DNA of 64,000 nucleotides from Nostocoides sp. (GTDB lineage: Bacteria; Actinomycetota; Actinomycetes; Actinomycetales; Dermatophilaceae), in contig JADJVJ010000001.1 of NCBI GenBank assembly GCA_016716625.1, positions 930,001 to 994,000 on the forward strand. Direction: 5' to 3'. Each line of letters opens with the position of its first letter. The stretch's first letter is position 1. The position numbers and the translations under genes are program-made. The notes below the pieces were generated by a model, which searched no databases, was not told the origin of the DNA, and saw only the letters and a list, made by a program, of their open reading frames with translations. Positions 8,325 to 16,598 of this stretch are shown here, piece by piece.

Positions 8325-10011
8325 CCTGTCTGCCGACGGCTTCGGCACGCCCGGCGCGGGTCGGGCTCGACGGGCAGCGCTCACGGCCGCGACGACGACG
8401 ATGCTGCGGACCCTGTGGTCGGAGCGAACCGCAGGGGTGGACCAGGGCGCCGGCCTGGCCCTCGCGGCGGTGGGCTCGCTTGGCCGAGGGGAGTGCGGAC
8501 CGCACAGCGACCTCGACCTCGTCCTGCTTCACCGCGGGCACCGCGCCCAGCGCACCCGGGTCGCCGAACTCGCCGAAAGCCTCTGGTACCCGCTCTGGGA
8601 CGGCGGCCTTCGCCTCGACCACAGCGTGCGCACCCTCGCCGAGTGTCGCGAGGTGGCCCGGGCGGACCTCAGCGCGGCCGTCGGCCTCCTCGACCTCAGC
8701 CTCATCGCGGGCGAACCCGACCTCGTGGCCGAGGCCCGGCAGGCGTTGGCCCAGGACTGGCGGGCCCACGCACGCTCCCGACTCCCACAGCTCGCCGACG
8801 CGGTGCACGAACGTCACCGGCGCGCCGGTGACCTCTCCCAGTCGCTCGAACCGGACCTCAAGGAGGCTCATGGCGGGCTGCGCGACATGGCCATCCTCCG
8901 TGCCCTGACCGCCGCGTGGCTCACCGACCGGCCGCACGGCGCTGTGGACACCGCGTACGAACACCTGCTGGATGTCCGCGACGCTCTGCACGCCAGCACC
9001 GGCCGCGGCCGCGATCGGCTCACGCGCGAGGATCAGCGGGGGGTCGCGGCTCTGCTCGGATTCGAGACGCCGGATGACTGCCTGACCAGCGTCCTGGGTG
9101 CCGGTCGCGTCCTGCGGTATGCCGTCGACGGCACCCTGCGCCGAGCCCTGCAGTCCCAGCGGGCCCGGGTCCTGCGGGTCGGCCCTCGCCGGCCGCGGCT
9201 GGACCGGATCGGGCCGGGGTGTGCGCTGCACGACGGGGAGGTCGTCCTCGAACGTCTCGAGCGGGCGCAGGAGCCCGGCGCCGCGCTCCAGGCCGCGGGG
9301 GCAGCTGCCACCGCCGGGGTACGGCTGGCCCCGGCCACGCTCACCGCCCTCGCCGCTGGCCACGGCATACGGGTTGAGGACCCCGACTTCCGCAGGGCGC
9401 TCACGGTGCTCCTCGCCTCCGGTCCCGGGCTCATCGAGGTGTGGGAAGGGCTCGACCATGCCGGGCTCATCGAGGGCTGGTTTCCCGAGTGGGCGGCGGT
9501 GCGCTCGCGTCCGCAGCACAACCCTGTCCACCGGCATACGGTCGATCGGCACCTCCTCGAAACGGTGGTCGAGGCGGCCGCCCGCACCGGGGAGGTGGCC
9601 CGCCCCGACCTCCTCCTGCTCGGGGCGCTGCTGCATGACATCGGCAAGGTTGCCGGGGCGAGCGATCACAGCGTGACCGGAGCGGTCCTCGCCGACGCAG
9701 CCTTGGCCCGATGGGGGGTGCCTGCTTCGGACCGGCAGGTCGTCGTGACCCTCGTTCGAGAGCACCTCACCCTCATCGAGCTGGCGACCCGCCGCGACCC
9801 GCAGGATCCGGCAACCCTTGCCGCGGTGCGCGCGGCCGTCGGGGGCGACCGCGACGTACTGCAGCTTCTCGTGGTGCTTACCGAGGCCGACGCGCGTGCG
9901 GCCGGTGGTCCCGCCTGGTCGCCGTGGCGGGCTCAGATGCTCGGCCGTCTCATGGCGGCGGTGACGGCGGTAGATGCCGAGGAGAGCAGTGGCATGGGAC
10001 AGTCGGGATAG
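8299..10011 (+). CDS. glnD: PII nucleotidyltransferase GlnD, short form without ACT domains
   Basis: Modifies and demodifies PII in response to glutamine. Start set at GTG 8299, overlapping the glnK end; GTG 8305 is an alternative. 570 residues: nucleotidyltransferase motif GSLGRGECGPHSDLDLVLLH, the GlnD-specific block SLEPDLKEAHGGLRDMAILR, and an HD hydrolase domain with HTVDRHLLETV and LLHDIGK (His446, Asp447). The protein ends about 120 residues after the HD motif. Well-studied GlnD proteins run 800-890 residues with two C-terminal ACT domains that bind glutamine; here the stop and the ffh start follow at once, leaving no room for them. No frameshift remnant is visible downstream. Confidence 0.9.
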   Translation: MSVEPRPSDLSADGFGTPGAGRARRAALTAATTTMLRTLWSERTAGVDQGAGLALAAVGSLGRGECGPHSDLDLVLLHRGHRAQRTRVAELAESLWYPLWDGGLRLDHSVRTLAECREVARADLSAAVGLLDLSLIAGEPDLVAEARQALAQDWRAHARSRLPQLADAVHERHRRAGDLSQSLEPDLKEAHGGLRDMAILRALTAAWLTDRPHGAVDTAYEHLLDVRDALHASTGRGRDRLTREDQRGVAALLGFETPDDCLTSVLGAGRVLRYAVDGTLRRALQSQRARVLRVGPRRPRLDRIGPGCALHDGEVVLERLERAQEPGAALQAAGAAATAGVRLAPATLTALAAGHGIRVEDPDFRRALTVLLASGPGLIEVWEGLDHAGLIEGWFPEWAAVRSRPQHNPVHRHTVDRHLLETVVEAAARTGEVARPDLLLLGALLHDIGKVAGASDHSVTGAVLADAALARWGVPASDRQVVVTLVREHLTLIELATRRDPQDPATLAAVRAAVGGDRDVLQLLVVLTEADARAAGGPAWSPWRAQMLGRLMAAVTAVDAEESSGMGQSG

Positions 10012-10020
10012 CCTTAGGCG

Positions 10021-11640
10021 GTGTTCACGAGCCTTTCGGACCGGCTAGCAGCCACCTTCAAGAACCTCCGCGGCAAGGGGCGGCTCTCGGAGTCCGACGT
10101 CAACAAGACGATCCGCGACATTCGGCTCGCCCTGCTTGAGGCCGACGTCGCGTTGCCGGTCGTCAAGGACTTCACCCATCGAGTGCGCGAACGGGCGCTC
10201 GGCGCCGAGGTGTCCGGTGCGCTCAACCCGGCCCAGCAGGTCGTCAAGATCGTCCATGAGGAGCTCGTGGCGATTCTCGGAGGTCAAACCCGGACGTTGC
10301 GGCTGGCCAAGACTGCGCCGACGGTCATCATGCTCGCCGGCCTCCAGGGCTCCGGCAAGACCACCCTGGCTGGGAAGCTCGCCTACCTGCTCAAGGGGCA
10401 AGGGCACACCCCCCTTCTCGTCGCGGCCGACCTGCAGCGCCCGAACGCGGTGACTCAGCTCGAGGTCGTCGGCGAACGCGCCGGGGTGCCGGTCTTCGCC
10501 CCCGAGCGGGGCAACATCTCCGGCCACGACGTGGTCACCGGAGCCGGCAGCGGCACCGCCTCGTACGGAGACCCGGTGGTGGTCTCCCGCGCCGGGATCG
10601 AGCACGCCCGGGCCAAGCAGTATGACGTCGTCATCGTCGACACCGCGGGCCGCCTCGCCATCGACACCGAGCTCATGGCGCAGGCCGGTCGGATCCGGGC
10701 CGCGATCGAGCCGGATGAGGTGCTCTTCGTCATCGACGCGATGATCGGCCAGGCCGCGGTCGAGACCGCCGAGGCGTTCCTCGAGGGCGTCGACTTCACC
10801 GGGGTCGTGCTCGGCAAGCTCGACGGCGATGCCCGAGGCGGTGCCGCGCTCTCGGTGGCCTCAGTGACCGGCCGGCCGATCATGTACGCCTCCGTGGGCG
10901 AGGGGGTCAAGGACCTTGAGGTCTTCCACCCCGACCGGATGGCCTCGCGGATCCTCGACATGGGGGATGTGCTCACCCTCATCGAGCAGGCCGAACGGGC
11001 GTTCGACAAGACCCAGGCCGCGGAGATGGAACGCAAGTTCCTCGCGGCCGAGGACTTCACCTTCGACGACTTCCTCCAGCAGATGGCGGCGATCAAGAAG
11101 ATGGGCTCGCTGAAGTCGATCCTCGGGATGATGCCCGGGATGGGGCAGATGCGTCAGCAGATCGAGGCCTTCGACGAGCGCGAGTTCGACCGGGTCGAGG
11201 CCATGGTCCGGTCGATGACCCCGTTCGAGCGGACCCACCCCAAGCAGATCAATGGATCCCGTCGCGCCCGGATCGCCAAGGGGTCGGGGGTGACGACCTC
11301 GGAGGTCAACCAGCTCCTCGAACGCTTCGGGGATGCCCAGAAGATGATGAAGCAGCTCGCGCGCGGCGGCAGCCTCCCCGGTATGCCCGGCATGCCCGGT
11401 ATGGGTGGCGGCAAGCGCGGTCGGCAGCAAGCGCCGCAGCGGACGAAGTCCAAGTCCGGCAACCCGGCGAAGCGGGCCGCCGAGGCACGGGCCGCGGCCG
11501 CGCGCGCCTCCGCTCCTCCCGTGGGCTCGGCCGGCTCCGGTGCGGCCTTCGGTTCCGGTCCGGCGGCCGGTGGCGACCAGACCCAGGCCCTGGACCCGAG
11601 CCAGCTCCCCAAGGGTTTCGAGAGGTTCCTCGGGCAGTAG
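10021..11640 (+). CDS. ffh: Signal recognition particle protein Ffh
   Basis: GTG start, 539 residues. GTPase of the SRP that binds signal sequences and 4.5S RNA. N domain (FTSLSDRLAATFKNLRGKGRLSESDVNKTIRDIRLALLEADV), G domain with GLQGSGKTTLAGKLA, DLQRPNAVTQLE, DTAGRLAIDTELM and GKLDGDARGG, and a methionine-rich M domain (MGSLKSILGMMPGMGQMRQQ; SRRARIAKGSGVTTSEVNQLL). A Gly/Ala/Pro-rich tail of roughly 90 residues follows. Nine bases after glnD. A 54-bp perfect palindrome lies 45 bases past the stop. Confidence 0.97.
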   Translation: MFTSLSDRLAATFKNLRGKGRLSESDVNKTIRDIRLALLEADVALPVVKDFTHRVRERALGAEVSGALNPAQQVVKIVHEELVAILGGQTRTLRLAKTAPTVIMLAGLQGSGKTTLAGKLAYLLKGQGHTPLLVAADLQRPNAVTQLEVVGERAGVPVFAPERGNISGHDVVTGAGSGTASYGDPVVVSRAGIEHARAKQYDVVIVDTAGRLAIDTELMAQAGRIRAAIEPDEVLFVIDAMIGQAAVETAEAFLEGVDFTGVVLGKLDGDARGGAALSVASVTGRPIMYASVGEGVKDLEVFHPDRMASRILDMGDVLTLIEQAERAFDKTQAAEMERKFLAAEDFTFDDFLQQMAAIKKMGSLKSILGMMPGMGQMRQQIEAFDEREFDRVEAMVRSMTPFERTHPKQINGSRRARIAKGSGVTTSEVNQLLERFGDAQKMMKQLARGGSLPGMPGMPGMGGGKRGRQQAPQRTKSKSGNPAKRAAEARAAAARASAPPVGSAGSGAAFGSGPAAGGDQTQALDPSQLPKGFERFLGQ

Positions 11641-11684
11641 CGCCCGTGCGCGCCGATCTCGGTGATCGGCAGCCTTGCTTGTGT

Positions 11685-11738
11685 CGGAGATCGGTGAGTA
11701 TGACGGAGAACGTTCTCCGTCATACTCACCGATCTCCG
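11685..11738. terminator. 54-bp perfect palindrome after ffh
   Basis: Arms 11685-11711 and 11712-11738 are exact reverse complements over 27 bases with no spacer; the centre is GAGAACGTTCTC. It lies between ffh and a hydrolase gene on the same strand. As RNA it would form a very stable hairpin (a few central bases unpaired) without a U-tract, as is common for actinobacterial terminators. The perfect symmetry without a loop is unusual and would also allow a DNA cruciform. Confidence 0.75.
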
Positions 11739-11791
11739 GCGGGGCGGGGCAGCAAGCTCGCCACCGGCGCTGACGGCTAGGGTGCTGCCCT

Positions 11792-12610
11792 GTGAGCCCC
11801 CTCCATGCGTTGCAGGTCGGTGTGGCCGGTCCGCAGGTCGCGTTCCTGCACGGGCTCTTCGGGCAGGGGCGCAACTGGAGTCAGATCGCCAAGGGCATCG
11901 CGGGGGAGGGCGGCGTGAACGCACGCTGCCTGCTCCTCGACCTCCCTGACCATGGTCGCTCTCCCCGGAGCCAGGGCTTCGACTACGTCCGCTACGCCGA
12001 GACCGTCGCAACTCGGCTCCGCGTGCACGCCCCCGAGGAGCCGTGGACGATCGTCGGCCATTCCCTGGGCGGGAAGGTCGCCATGACCCTTGCCCTGGCG
12101 CACCCCCAGCTCGTCGAACGGCTCGTGGTCGTCGACATCGCGCCGAAGTCCTACGGTGACCTGCACCGGTTCGGGGGGTACATCGCGGCCATGGAGAGCC
12201 TTCCGCTGGCCGAGCTCACCTCCCGCGCCGACGCCGACGAGCGCTTCGCCGTCTCGGTGCCCGACCCGGCCGTGCGGTCCTTCCTCCTGCAGAACCTCCG
12301 CCGCGACGGCCGGGTGTTCTCCTGGCAGGTCAACCTGCCGCTGGTGAGTGCCGATGCGGCCCGCGGGAGCCGATCGGCGATCGCTGGCTTCCCGGCGGCG
12401 GTGACCCGGTTTCGCCCTTACCCCGGTCCGGTGCTCTGGCTCGTCGGGGCGGAATCCGAGTATGTCGTCGACGCCGACTCCCCGCCGATGCGGGCGCTCT
12501 TCCCCAGCGTGCGCAAGGTCACCGTCAAGGGGGCCGGGCACTGGGTGCATACCGATGCCCCGGACGTTGTCGTCGCCGCCCTGCGGCGCTTCCTCGCCAC
12601 CGCCCCATAG
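11792..12610 (+). CDS. Alpha/beta-fold hydrolase (YbfF-like esterase)
   Basis: GTG start, 272 residues. Single-domain alpha/beta hydrolase: oxyanion segment FLHGLFGQGRNWSQIAKG, LLLDLPDHGRSP, nucleophile elbow VGHSLGGKVAM (Ser in GHSLG), a likely acid in the VGAESEYV region and catalytic His in GAGHWVHTDAP. The HGLFGQGRNW and DLPDHGRS blocks resemble the YbfF/ABHD11-type acyl esterases. No signal peptide, so cytoplasmic. Substrate unknown. Followed after 9 bases by an amidohydrolase gene, so the two may form an operon. Confidence 0.85.
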   Translation: MSPLHALQVGVAGPQVAFLHGLFGQGRNWSQIAKGIAGEGGVNARCLLLDLPDHGRSPRSQGFDYVRYAETVATRLRVHAPEEPWTIVGHSLGGKVAMTLALAHPQLVERLVVVDIAPKSYGDLHRFGGYIAAMESLPLAELTSRADADERFAVSVPDPAVRSFLLQNLRRDGRVFSWQVNLPLVSADAARGSRSAIAGFPAAVTRFRPYPGPVLWLVGAESEYVVDADSPPMRALFPSVRKVTVKGAGHWVHTDAPDVVVAALRRFLATAP

Positions 12611-12619
12611 GCTGCCCTC

Positions 12620-13708
12620 ATGGCGGAGGTGCTGCACCTGACCGGTCCGATCCTGCTCTCTGCGGACGAGGTTCGCAGCCAGGCGTGGGTGCTGGCGGGG
12701 CGGGTGACCTATGAGGAGCCGACCGGCGCGCGCGACATCCGTACGATCCAGGGGTGGGTGCTGCCGGGGCTCGTGGACGCCCACAGCCACATCGGCCTCG
12801 GCACCCAGGGCGCCGTCGACGAGGCGACGAGCGAGGCGCAGGCACTGGCTGACCGGGAGGCGGGGGCGCTGCTCCTGCGCGACTGCGGCTCGCCCGCGGA
12901 TACCCGCTGGGTCCAGGCGCGCGCTGACCTCCCCAGGGTGGTGCGCGCCGGACGCCATATCGCCCGCACCCGCCGCTATCTCCGCAACTATGCCCACGAG
13001 GTCGAGCCCGAGGATCTCGTCGCCCAGGTGGAAGTCGAGGCCGGTCGGGGGGACGGTTGGGTCAAGCTCGTGGGCGACTGGATCGACCGCGACCGCGGGG
13101 ACCTGGCACCGAGCTGGCCGCGGGAGGCGTTCGCCGCGGCCATCGCTCGGGCCCACGAGCTCGGTGCCAGGGTCACGGCCCACTGCTTCGGCGAGGAGGT
13201 GCTGTACGACCTCGCCGAGGCCGGCATCGACTGTGTCGAGCACGCCACCGGCCTCGAGCCCGAGACCATCAACAGGTTTGCGGCACAAGGCATTGCGATC
13301 GTCCCGACACTGGTGAACATCGAGACCTTTCCGGCGATCGCCTCAGCCGCTCGGGAGAAGTTCCCCACCTACCACGACCATATGCTCGACCTGCACGCGC
13401 GCCGGTTCGAGACCATCGCGGCGGCGTATGCGGCCGGGGTCCGGATCTATCTCGGCACCGATGCGGGGGGGACGATCCCGCACGGCCTGGTGGCTTTGGA
13501 GGCGGCCAACCTGGTCCGGGTGGGGATGTCGACGCTCGACGTCCTCGACGCCACCTGCTGGGCGGCTCGCACCTGGCTTGGTTACGACGGGCTCACCGAG
13601 GGCGCGGAGGCCGACCTGGTGGTCTATCCCGAGGACCCACGCACCCACGTCGGGGTGCTCGCGCACCCCGACGTGGTGATCCTGCGTGGGGTCGTGGTCA
13701 GGAGCTGA
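12620..13708 (+). CDS. Metal-dependent amidohydrolase
   Basis: 362 residues, composite domain then TIM barrel of the amidohydrolase superfamily. Metal-binding pattern: HxH in DAHSHIGLG, a possible bridging Lys in WVKLVGDW, His in VTAHCFGEE, His in CVEHATGLEP and the catalytic Asp in YLGTDAGGTIPHG. This arrangement is seen in the imidazolonepropionase/Xaa-Pro dipeptidase-like group, which cleave cyclic amides or dipeptides; the substrate here cannot be told. Its 3' end overlaps the convergent TauE gene by 11 bases. Confidence 0.88.
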   Translation: MAEVLHLTGPILLSADEVRSQAWVLAGRVTYEEPTGARDIRTIQGWVLPGLVDAHSHIGLGTQGAVDEATSEAQALADREAGALLLRDCGSPADTRWVQARADLPRVVRAGRHIARTRRYLRNYAHEVEPEDLVAQVEVEAGRGDGWVKLVGDWIDRDRGDLAPSWPREAFAAAIARAHELGARVTAHCFGEEVLYDLAEAGIDCVEHATGLEPETINRFAAQGIAIVPTLVNIETFPAIASAAREKFPTYHDHMLDLHARRFETIAAAYAAGVRIYLGTDAGGTIPHGLVALEAANLVRVGMSTLDVLDATCWAARTWLGYDGLTEGAEADLVVYPEDPRTHVGVLAHPDVVILRGVVVRS

Positions 13709-14684
13709 CGCTCTCGGCCGCTCGAGCGGCGGCCTCTTCTTCGGCCTTCATCTCGCGGAGCCTCGTGCCGGCCAGGGCCGGGAAGCCATGCCGCTTGCGG
13801 ATGACCATCCACAGGAGGGGCGCGACGAGGAGGGCGACGACGAGGATGATGCCCGTGGTCCCGTTCGGCACGTTGAGGAGCTTGAGCGCCGAGGCGAGCA
13901 GCACGAAGGCCAGCGCCCGCCGCACCAGACCACCAGGAGCCTTGGAGGAGAGCTGCGCACCGAGGAACACCCCGGGGACGCTGCCGATGAGCAGCGAGGT
14001 GGTCAGCGAGAGCTGGAAGTCGCCAAAGAAGATGTGGGCGAGTGCGGCCGCAGCGACGAGCGGAACGGCCTGGACCAGGTCAGTGCCGACGAGGTTGGAG
14101 GCCTTGAGCTTGGGGTAGAGGTACATGAGCGCGATGATGATGAGCGAACCGGAGCCGACGCTCGTCATCCCCACCACGAGGCCACCGATGGCACCGACGA
14201 TGAGCGTTGGCAGCGGACGGACGACAACATCCGGGCGACTCTTGTCCTCCGGCGGCATGGACCCGTCACGCTTGCGGGCTCGCTGCACGAGGCGCGTGTA
14301 GGCGCGGAAGATGAGCCCCGAGGCCGCGAGCAGCAGCGCCACCCCGAGGGCGATCTTGATGTTCCGGTCGAGGTTCTCGGAGTGGCCGAGTGCCTTGAGG
14401 ATGAAGACCCCCGAGAACGCGGCCGGGATCGACCCGACACAGAGCCACTTGACGAGCTGCATGTTGACCGTGCCGTGTCGCATGTGGACCGCCGACCCGA
14501 CTGGTTTCATCACCGCCGCGGCGACCAGGTCGCTGGAGACCGCGGTGAGCGGCGGGATGTTGAAGAAGAGCACGAGCACCGGCGTCATGAGGGCACCGCC
14601 GCCCATCCCGGTGAGGCCGACGACGATGCCGATGCCGAAGCAGGCGGCCGTCAGCACCCAGTCGATGTTCGTCAGGAAGTCCAT
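13698..14684 (-). CDS. Sulfite exporter TauE/SafE family membrane protein (1)
   Basis: 328 residues with about eight hydrophobic helices in two halves. Family signature at the N-terminus: FGIGIVVGLTGMGGGALMTPVLVLFFNIPPLTAVSSDLVAAAVMKPVGSAVH (glycine-rich TGMGGG), repeated in the second half as VGGLVVGMTSVGSGSLIIIALMYLYP. TauE/SafE proteins export sulfite, sulfoacetate or related organosulfur anions. It is the first of two related genes on this strand, close to a cysteine-free Rrf2 regulator, suggesting a sulfur-responsive unit. A probable operator lies upstream near 14749. Confidence 0.88.
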   Translation of the reverse strand: MDFLTNIDWVLTAACFGIGIVVGLTGMGGGALMTPVLVLFFNIPPLTAVSSDLVAAAVMKPVGSAVHMRHGTVNMQLVKWLCVGSIPAAFSGVFILKALGHSENLDRNIKIALGVALLLAASGLIFRAYTRLVQRARKRDGSMPPEDKSRPDVVVRPLPTLIVGAIGGLVVGMTSVGSGSLIIIALMYLYPKLKASNLVGTDLVQAVPLVAAAALAHIFFGDFQLSLTTSLLIGSVPGVFLGAQLSSKAPGGLVRRALAFVLLASALKLLNVPNGTTGIILVVALLVAPLLWMVIRKRHGFPALAGTRLREMKAEEEAAARAAESVSS

Positions 14685-14748
14685 TGGTGTCTCTCTCGTA
14701 TGTCGTGTGGTGCCGTTCCAGCCCCGAGCCCCTGCGTCCCGGTCTTCT

Positions 14749-14772
14749 CTACCGGGTTAGTAGGACAATAGG
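14749..14772. promoter_or_regulatory. Candidate Rrf2-type operator upstream of the first TauE gene
   Basis: An imperfect palindrome, CTAC-N7-GTAG (14750-14764) embedded in an AT-richer stretch. Read on the minus strand, TCCTACTAACCCGGTAGAG aligns without gaps to TCCTAGTGAGACGCTAGGA at 15818-15836 (12 of 19 positions). It is 65-90 bases upstream of the first TauE start. The rest of the 14685-14859 gap shows nothing else I can name. Confidence 0.4.
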
Positions 14773-14859
14773 GCTGATGGCGCCCGCGCGCTCGGCCACT
14801 CCGGGATAGTTCAGCCATTCGGCTGACCCAGGAGGGCCGAGCGCGGTAGGGCTACACGG

Positions 14860-15795
14860 TCACACGCTTGGGCGCATGTTCAGTTCGTCCCGCTCGTGAG
14901 TGAGGGCGAGGTCCTTGTCCCCGTCCGCCCGCACCTGCCGGCGGTGTTGCGAGATCGAGTAGGCGATCGCAGCTGCCCACAGGGCGTAGAGGACGCCGTA
15001 GATCGCCCACTGGGCCGCGTCGCCGAGCTCGAACCAACCCGAGCGCAGGAGAACCCGGGTATTCGTCACGATGATGAGACCACCGACGGACGAGCCGAGG
15101 ACCCGCGGGGGGATGTGCCGGACAAGCCAGGCCGCGACCGGTGCGGCGATGACGCCCCCGGCCAGCAGAGCGAGCACCCAGAGCAGGTTGATCCCCTGCG
15201 AGCCCAGGCTCAGCAGGAAGCCGAGGCTCGCGGCGACGGTGACGAGGAACTCCGCGGTCGAGATGGAGCCGATGACGCGCCGCGGCTCGATTCGCCCACT
15301 GGCGAGCAGCGCCGGGGTGCCGACCGGCCCCCACCCGCCGCCGCCGGTTGCGTCGATGAACCCGGCAAAGAGGCCCAGCGGAGCGAGAAAGCGGGCTCGC
15401 AGGCGTTCCCCGAGACGATGTGTGCGGATCCCGCGGATCGTGAAGTGCACGAAGATGTAGCACCCAAGTGCCAGCAGGATGAGCGACATGACCGGCTTGG
15501 CGACGGCCGCGTCGATGTTCGAGAGCACCGTTGCCCCGGCAAAGGCACCGACGGCCCCCGGCAGCCCCACCTTGGCGACGACCCACCAGTCGACGTTGCC
15601 GAACTTCCAGTGGCTCAACCCCGAGGCCAGAGTGGTGCCGATCTCGGCGAGGTGCACCGTTGCGGATGCCAAGGCGGGGTTGGTGCCGATGGCAAGAAGG
15701 AGGGTGGACGTCGTGACCCCGTAGGCCATCCCGAGGCCGCCGTCGACGAGTTGCGCGGCGAGGCCCACGAGCCCGAGAAGGATGAGTTTTCGCAT
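14860..15795 (-). CDS. Sulfite exporter TauE/SafE family membrane protein (2)
   Basis: 311 residues, eight or so helices. N-terminal half GLAAQLVDGGLGMAYGVTTSTLLLAIGTNPALASATVHLAEIGTT and second half LGLFAGFIDATGGGGWGPVGTPALL, the paired glycine-rich repeats of the TauE/SafE family, of the longer type with AIGTNPALASATVHLAE. Clearly diverged from its neighbour, so not a recent tandem duplicate. Divergent from the Rrf2 gene with a 127-base shared control region. Confidence 0.88.
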   Translation of the reverse strand: MRKLILLGLVGLAAQLVDGGLGMAYGVTTSTLLLAIGTNPALASATVHLAEIGTTLASGLSHWKFGNVDWWVVAKVGLPGAVGAFAGATVLSNIDAAVAKPVMSLILLALGCYIFVHFTIRGIRTHRLGERLRARFLAPLGLFAGFIDATGGGGWGPVGTPALLASGRIEPRRVIGSISTAEFLVTVAASLGFLLSLGSQGINLLWVLALLAGGVIAAPVAAWLVRHIPPRVLGSSVGGLIIVTNTRVLLRSGWFELGDAAQWAIYGVLYALWAAAIAYSISQHRRQVRADGDKDLALTHERDELNMRPSV

Positions 15796-15815
15796 GGTGT
15801 TTCCCCTGATTTCTA

Positions 15816-15838
15816 ATTCCTAGTGAGACGCTAGGAAT
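15816..15838. promoter_or_regulatory. Palindromic operator between TauE (2) and the Rrf2 gene
   Basis: ATTCCTAG - 7 bases - CTAGGAAT, a perfect 8-bp inverted repeat in an AT-rich stretch, 21 bases upstream of the TauE start and 85 upstream of the Rrf2 start. Size and symmetry fit an Rrf2-family dimer site; autoregulation plus control of the exporters is likely but inferred. Confidence 0.6.
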
Positions 15839-15922
15839 AATAGACATAGAAGGGATCTCCCAGGTGACCGACCTCCCGGAAATCAGCCGAACGGAGGAGT
15901 CGGCAGGTGCGAGGATGGGGCG

Positions 15923-16387
15923 ATGGACATCTCAGCGCGCACGGACTACGCCATCCGTGCCCTGCTCGCGCTGGCGGCGGCTCAGGGCACCGGCCGCGCG
16001 AGCGTGCCCTCCGATGTGCTCGCCCTCGACCAGGAGTTGCCCAAGAAGTTCCTTGAGGCGATCCTGGCCGACCTCCGTCGTGGGGGTCTGATCACGAGCC
16101 AGCGGGGGAGCGCCGGGGGCTACCGGCTCGCCCTGGCGCCGGCCGAGATCACCCTTGGCATGGTGGTTCGCACGGTTGACGGGCCGCTCGCCGAGGTCCG
16201 TGGCCTGCGCCCACACCAGACGGCGTATGCCGGGGTGGCGGCTCACCTTCCCGTGGTCTGGGTGGCCCTGCGAGCCAGTCTTCGGCATGTCCTCGATGAA
16301 GTGAGCCTGGCCGACGTTCTCTCCGGGGACCTCCCCGATCACGTCCGCGCACTGGCCGCGGAGCCCGACGCGTGGGCGGCGCGCTGA
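15923..16387 (+). CDS. Rrf2 family transcriptional regulator lacking cysteines
   Basis: 154 residues. Typical Rrf2 winged helix: MDISARTDYAIRALLALAA, recognition part LPKKFLEAILADLRRGGLITSQRGSAGGYRLALAPAEITLGMVVRTVDGPL. The whole protein has no cysteine, so it cannot hold the iron-sulfur cluster of IscR/NsrR members; it resembles the CymR-like branch that senses sulfur status by other means. Neighbouring TauE exporters and shared palindromes suggest a sulfur-linked regulon. RBS region GTGCGAGGATGGGG precedes the ATG. Confidence 0.88.
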   Translation: MDISARTDYAIRALLALAAAQGTGRASVPSDVLALDQELPKKFLEAILADLRRGGLITSQRGSAGGYRLALAPAEITLGMVVRTVDGPLAEVRGLRPHQTAYAGVAAHLPVVWVALRASLRHVLDEVSLADVLSGDLPDHVRALAAEPDAWAAR

Positions 16388-16459
16388 GCGCGACCCGGCC
16401 CACCGGCGAGCGCGAGCCGACCACCCGACATACCGCGGCGATTGGGTGCGGGGCGCCCT

Positions 16460-16473
16460 CCTCTGGCAGACTG
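16460..16473 (+). promoter_or_regulatory. Sequence shared with the rplS upstream region
   Basis: CCTCTGGCAGACTG, 125 bases before the rpsP start. The same 14 bases occur at 21785-21798, 129 bases before rplS. The matching position in front of two ribosomal protein genes suggests a common promoter or control element; the exact role is unknown. Confidence 0.4.
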
Positions 16474-16538
16474 TCCCGCTGTACACCTTCCCGCGTGGGC
16501 ACTCCGCGCCGGGATACCTACCCCTGAGTTCCGGTTCC

Positions 16539-16556
16539 CCGGGCCACGTGGCCCGG
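16539..16556 (+). promoter_or_regulatory. 18-bp perfect palindrome in the rpsP leader
   Basis: CCGGGCCACGTGGCCCGG, two 9-base arms without a spacer, ending 42 bases before the rpsP start. It could form a leader hairpin or bind a dimeric protein (CACGTG core). Confidence 0.5.
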
Positions 16557-16598
16557 TCTCGCCGTGCTCACGACCACGAGAAATGGAGACCACACACC

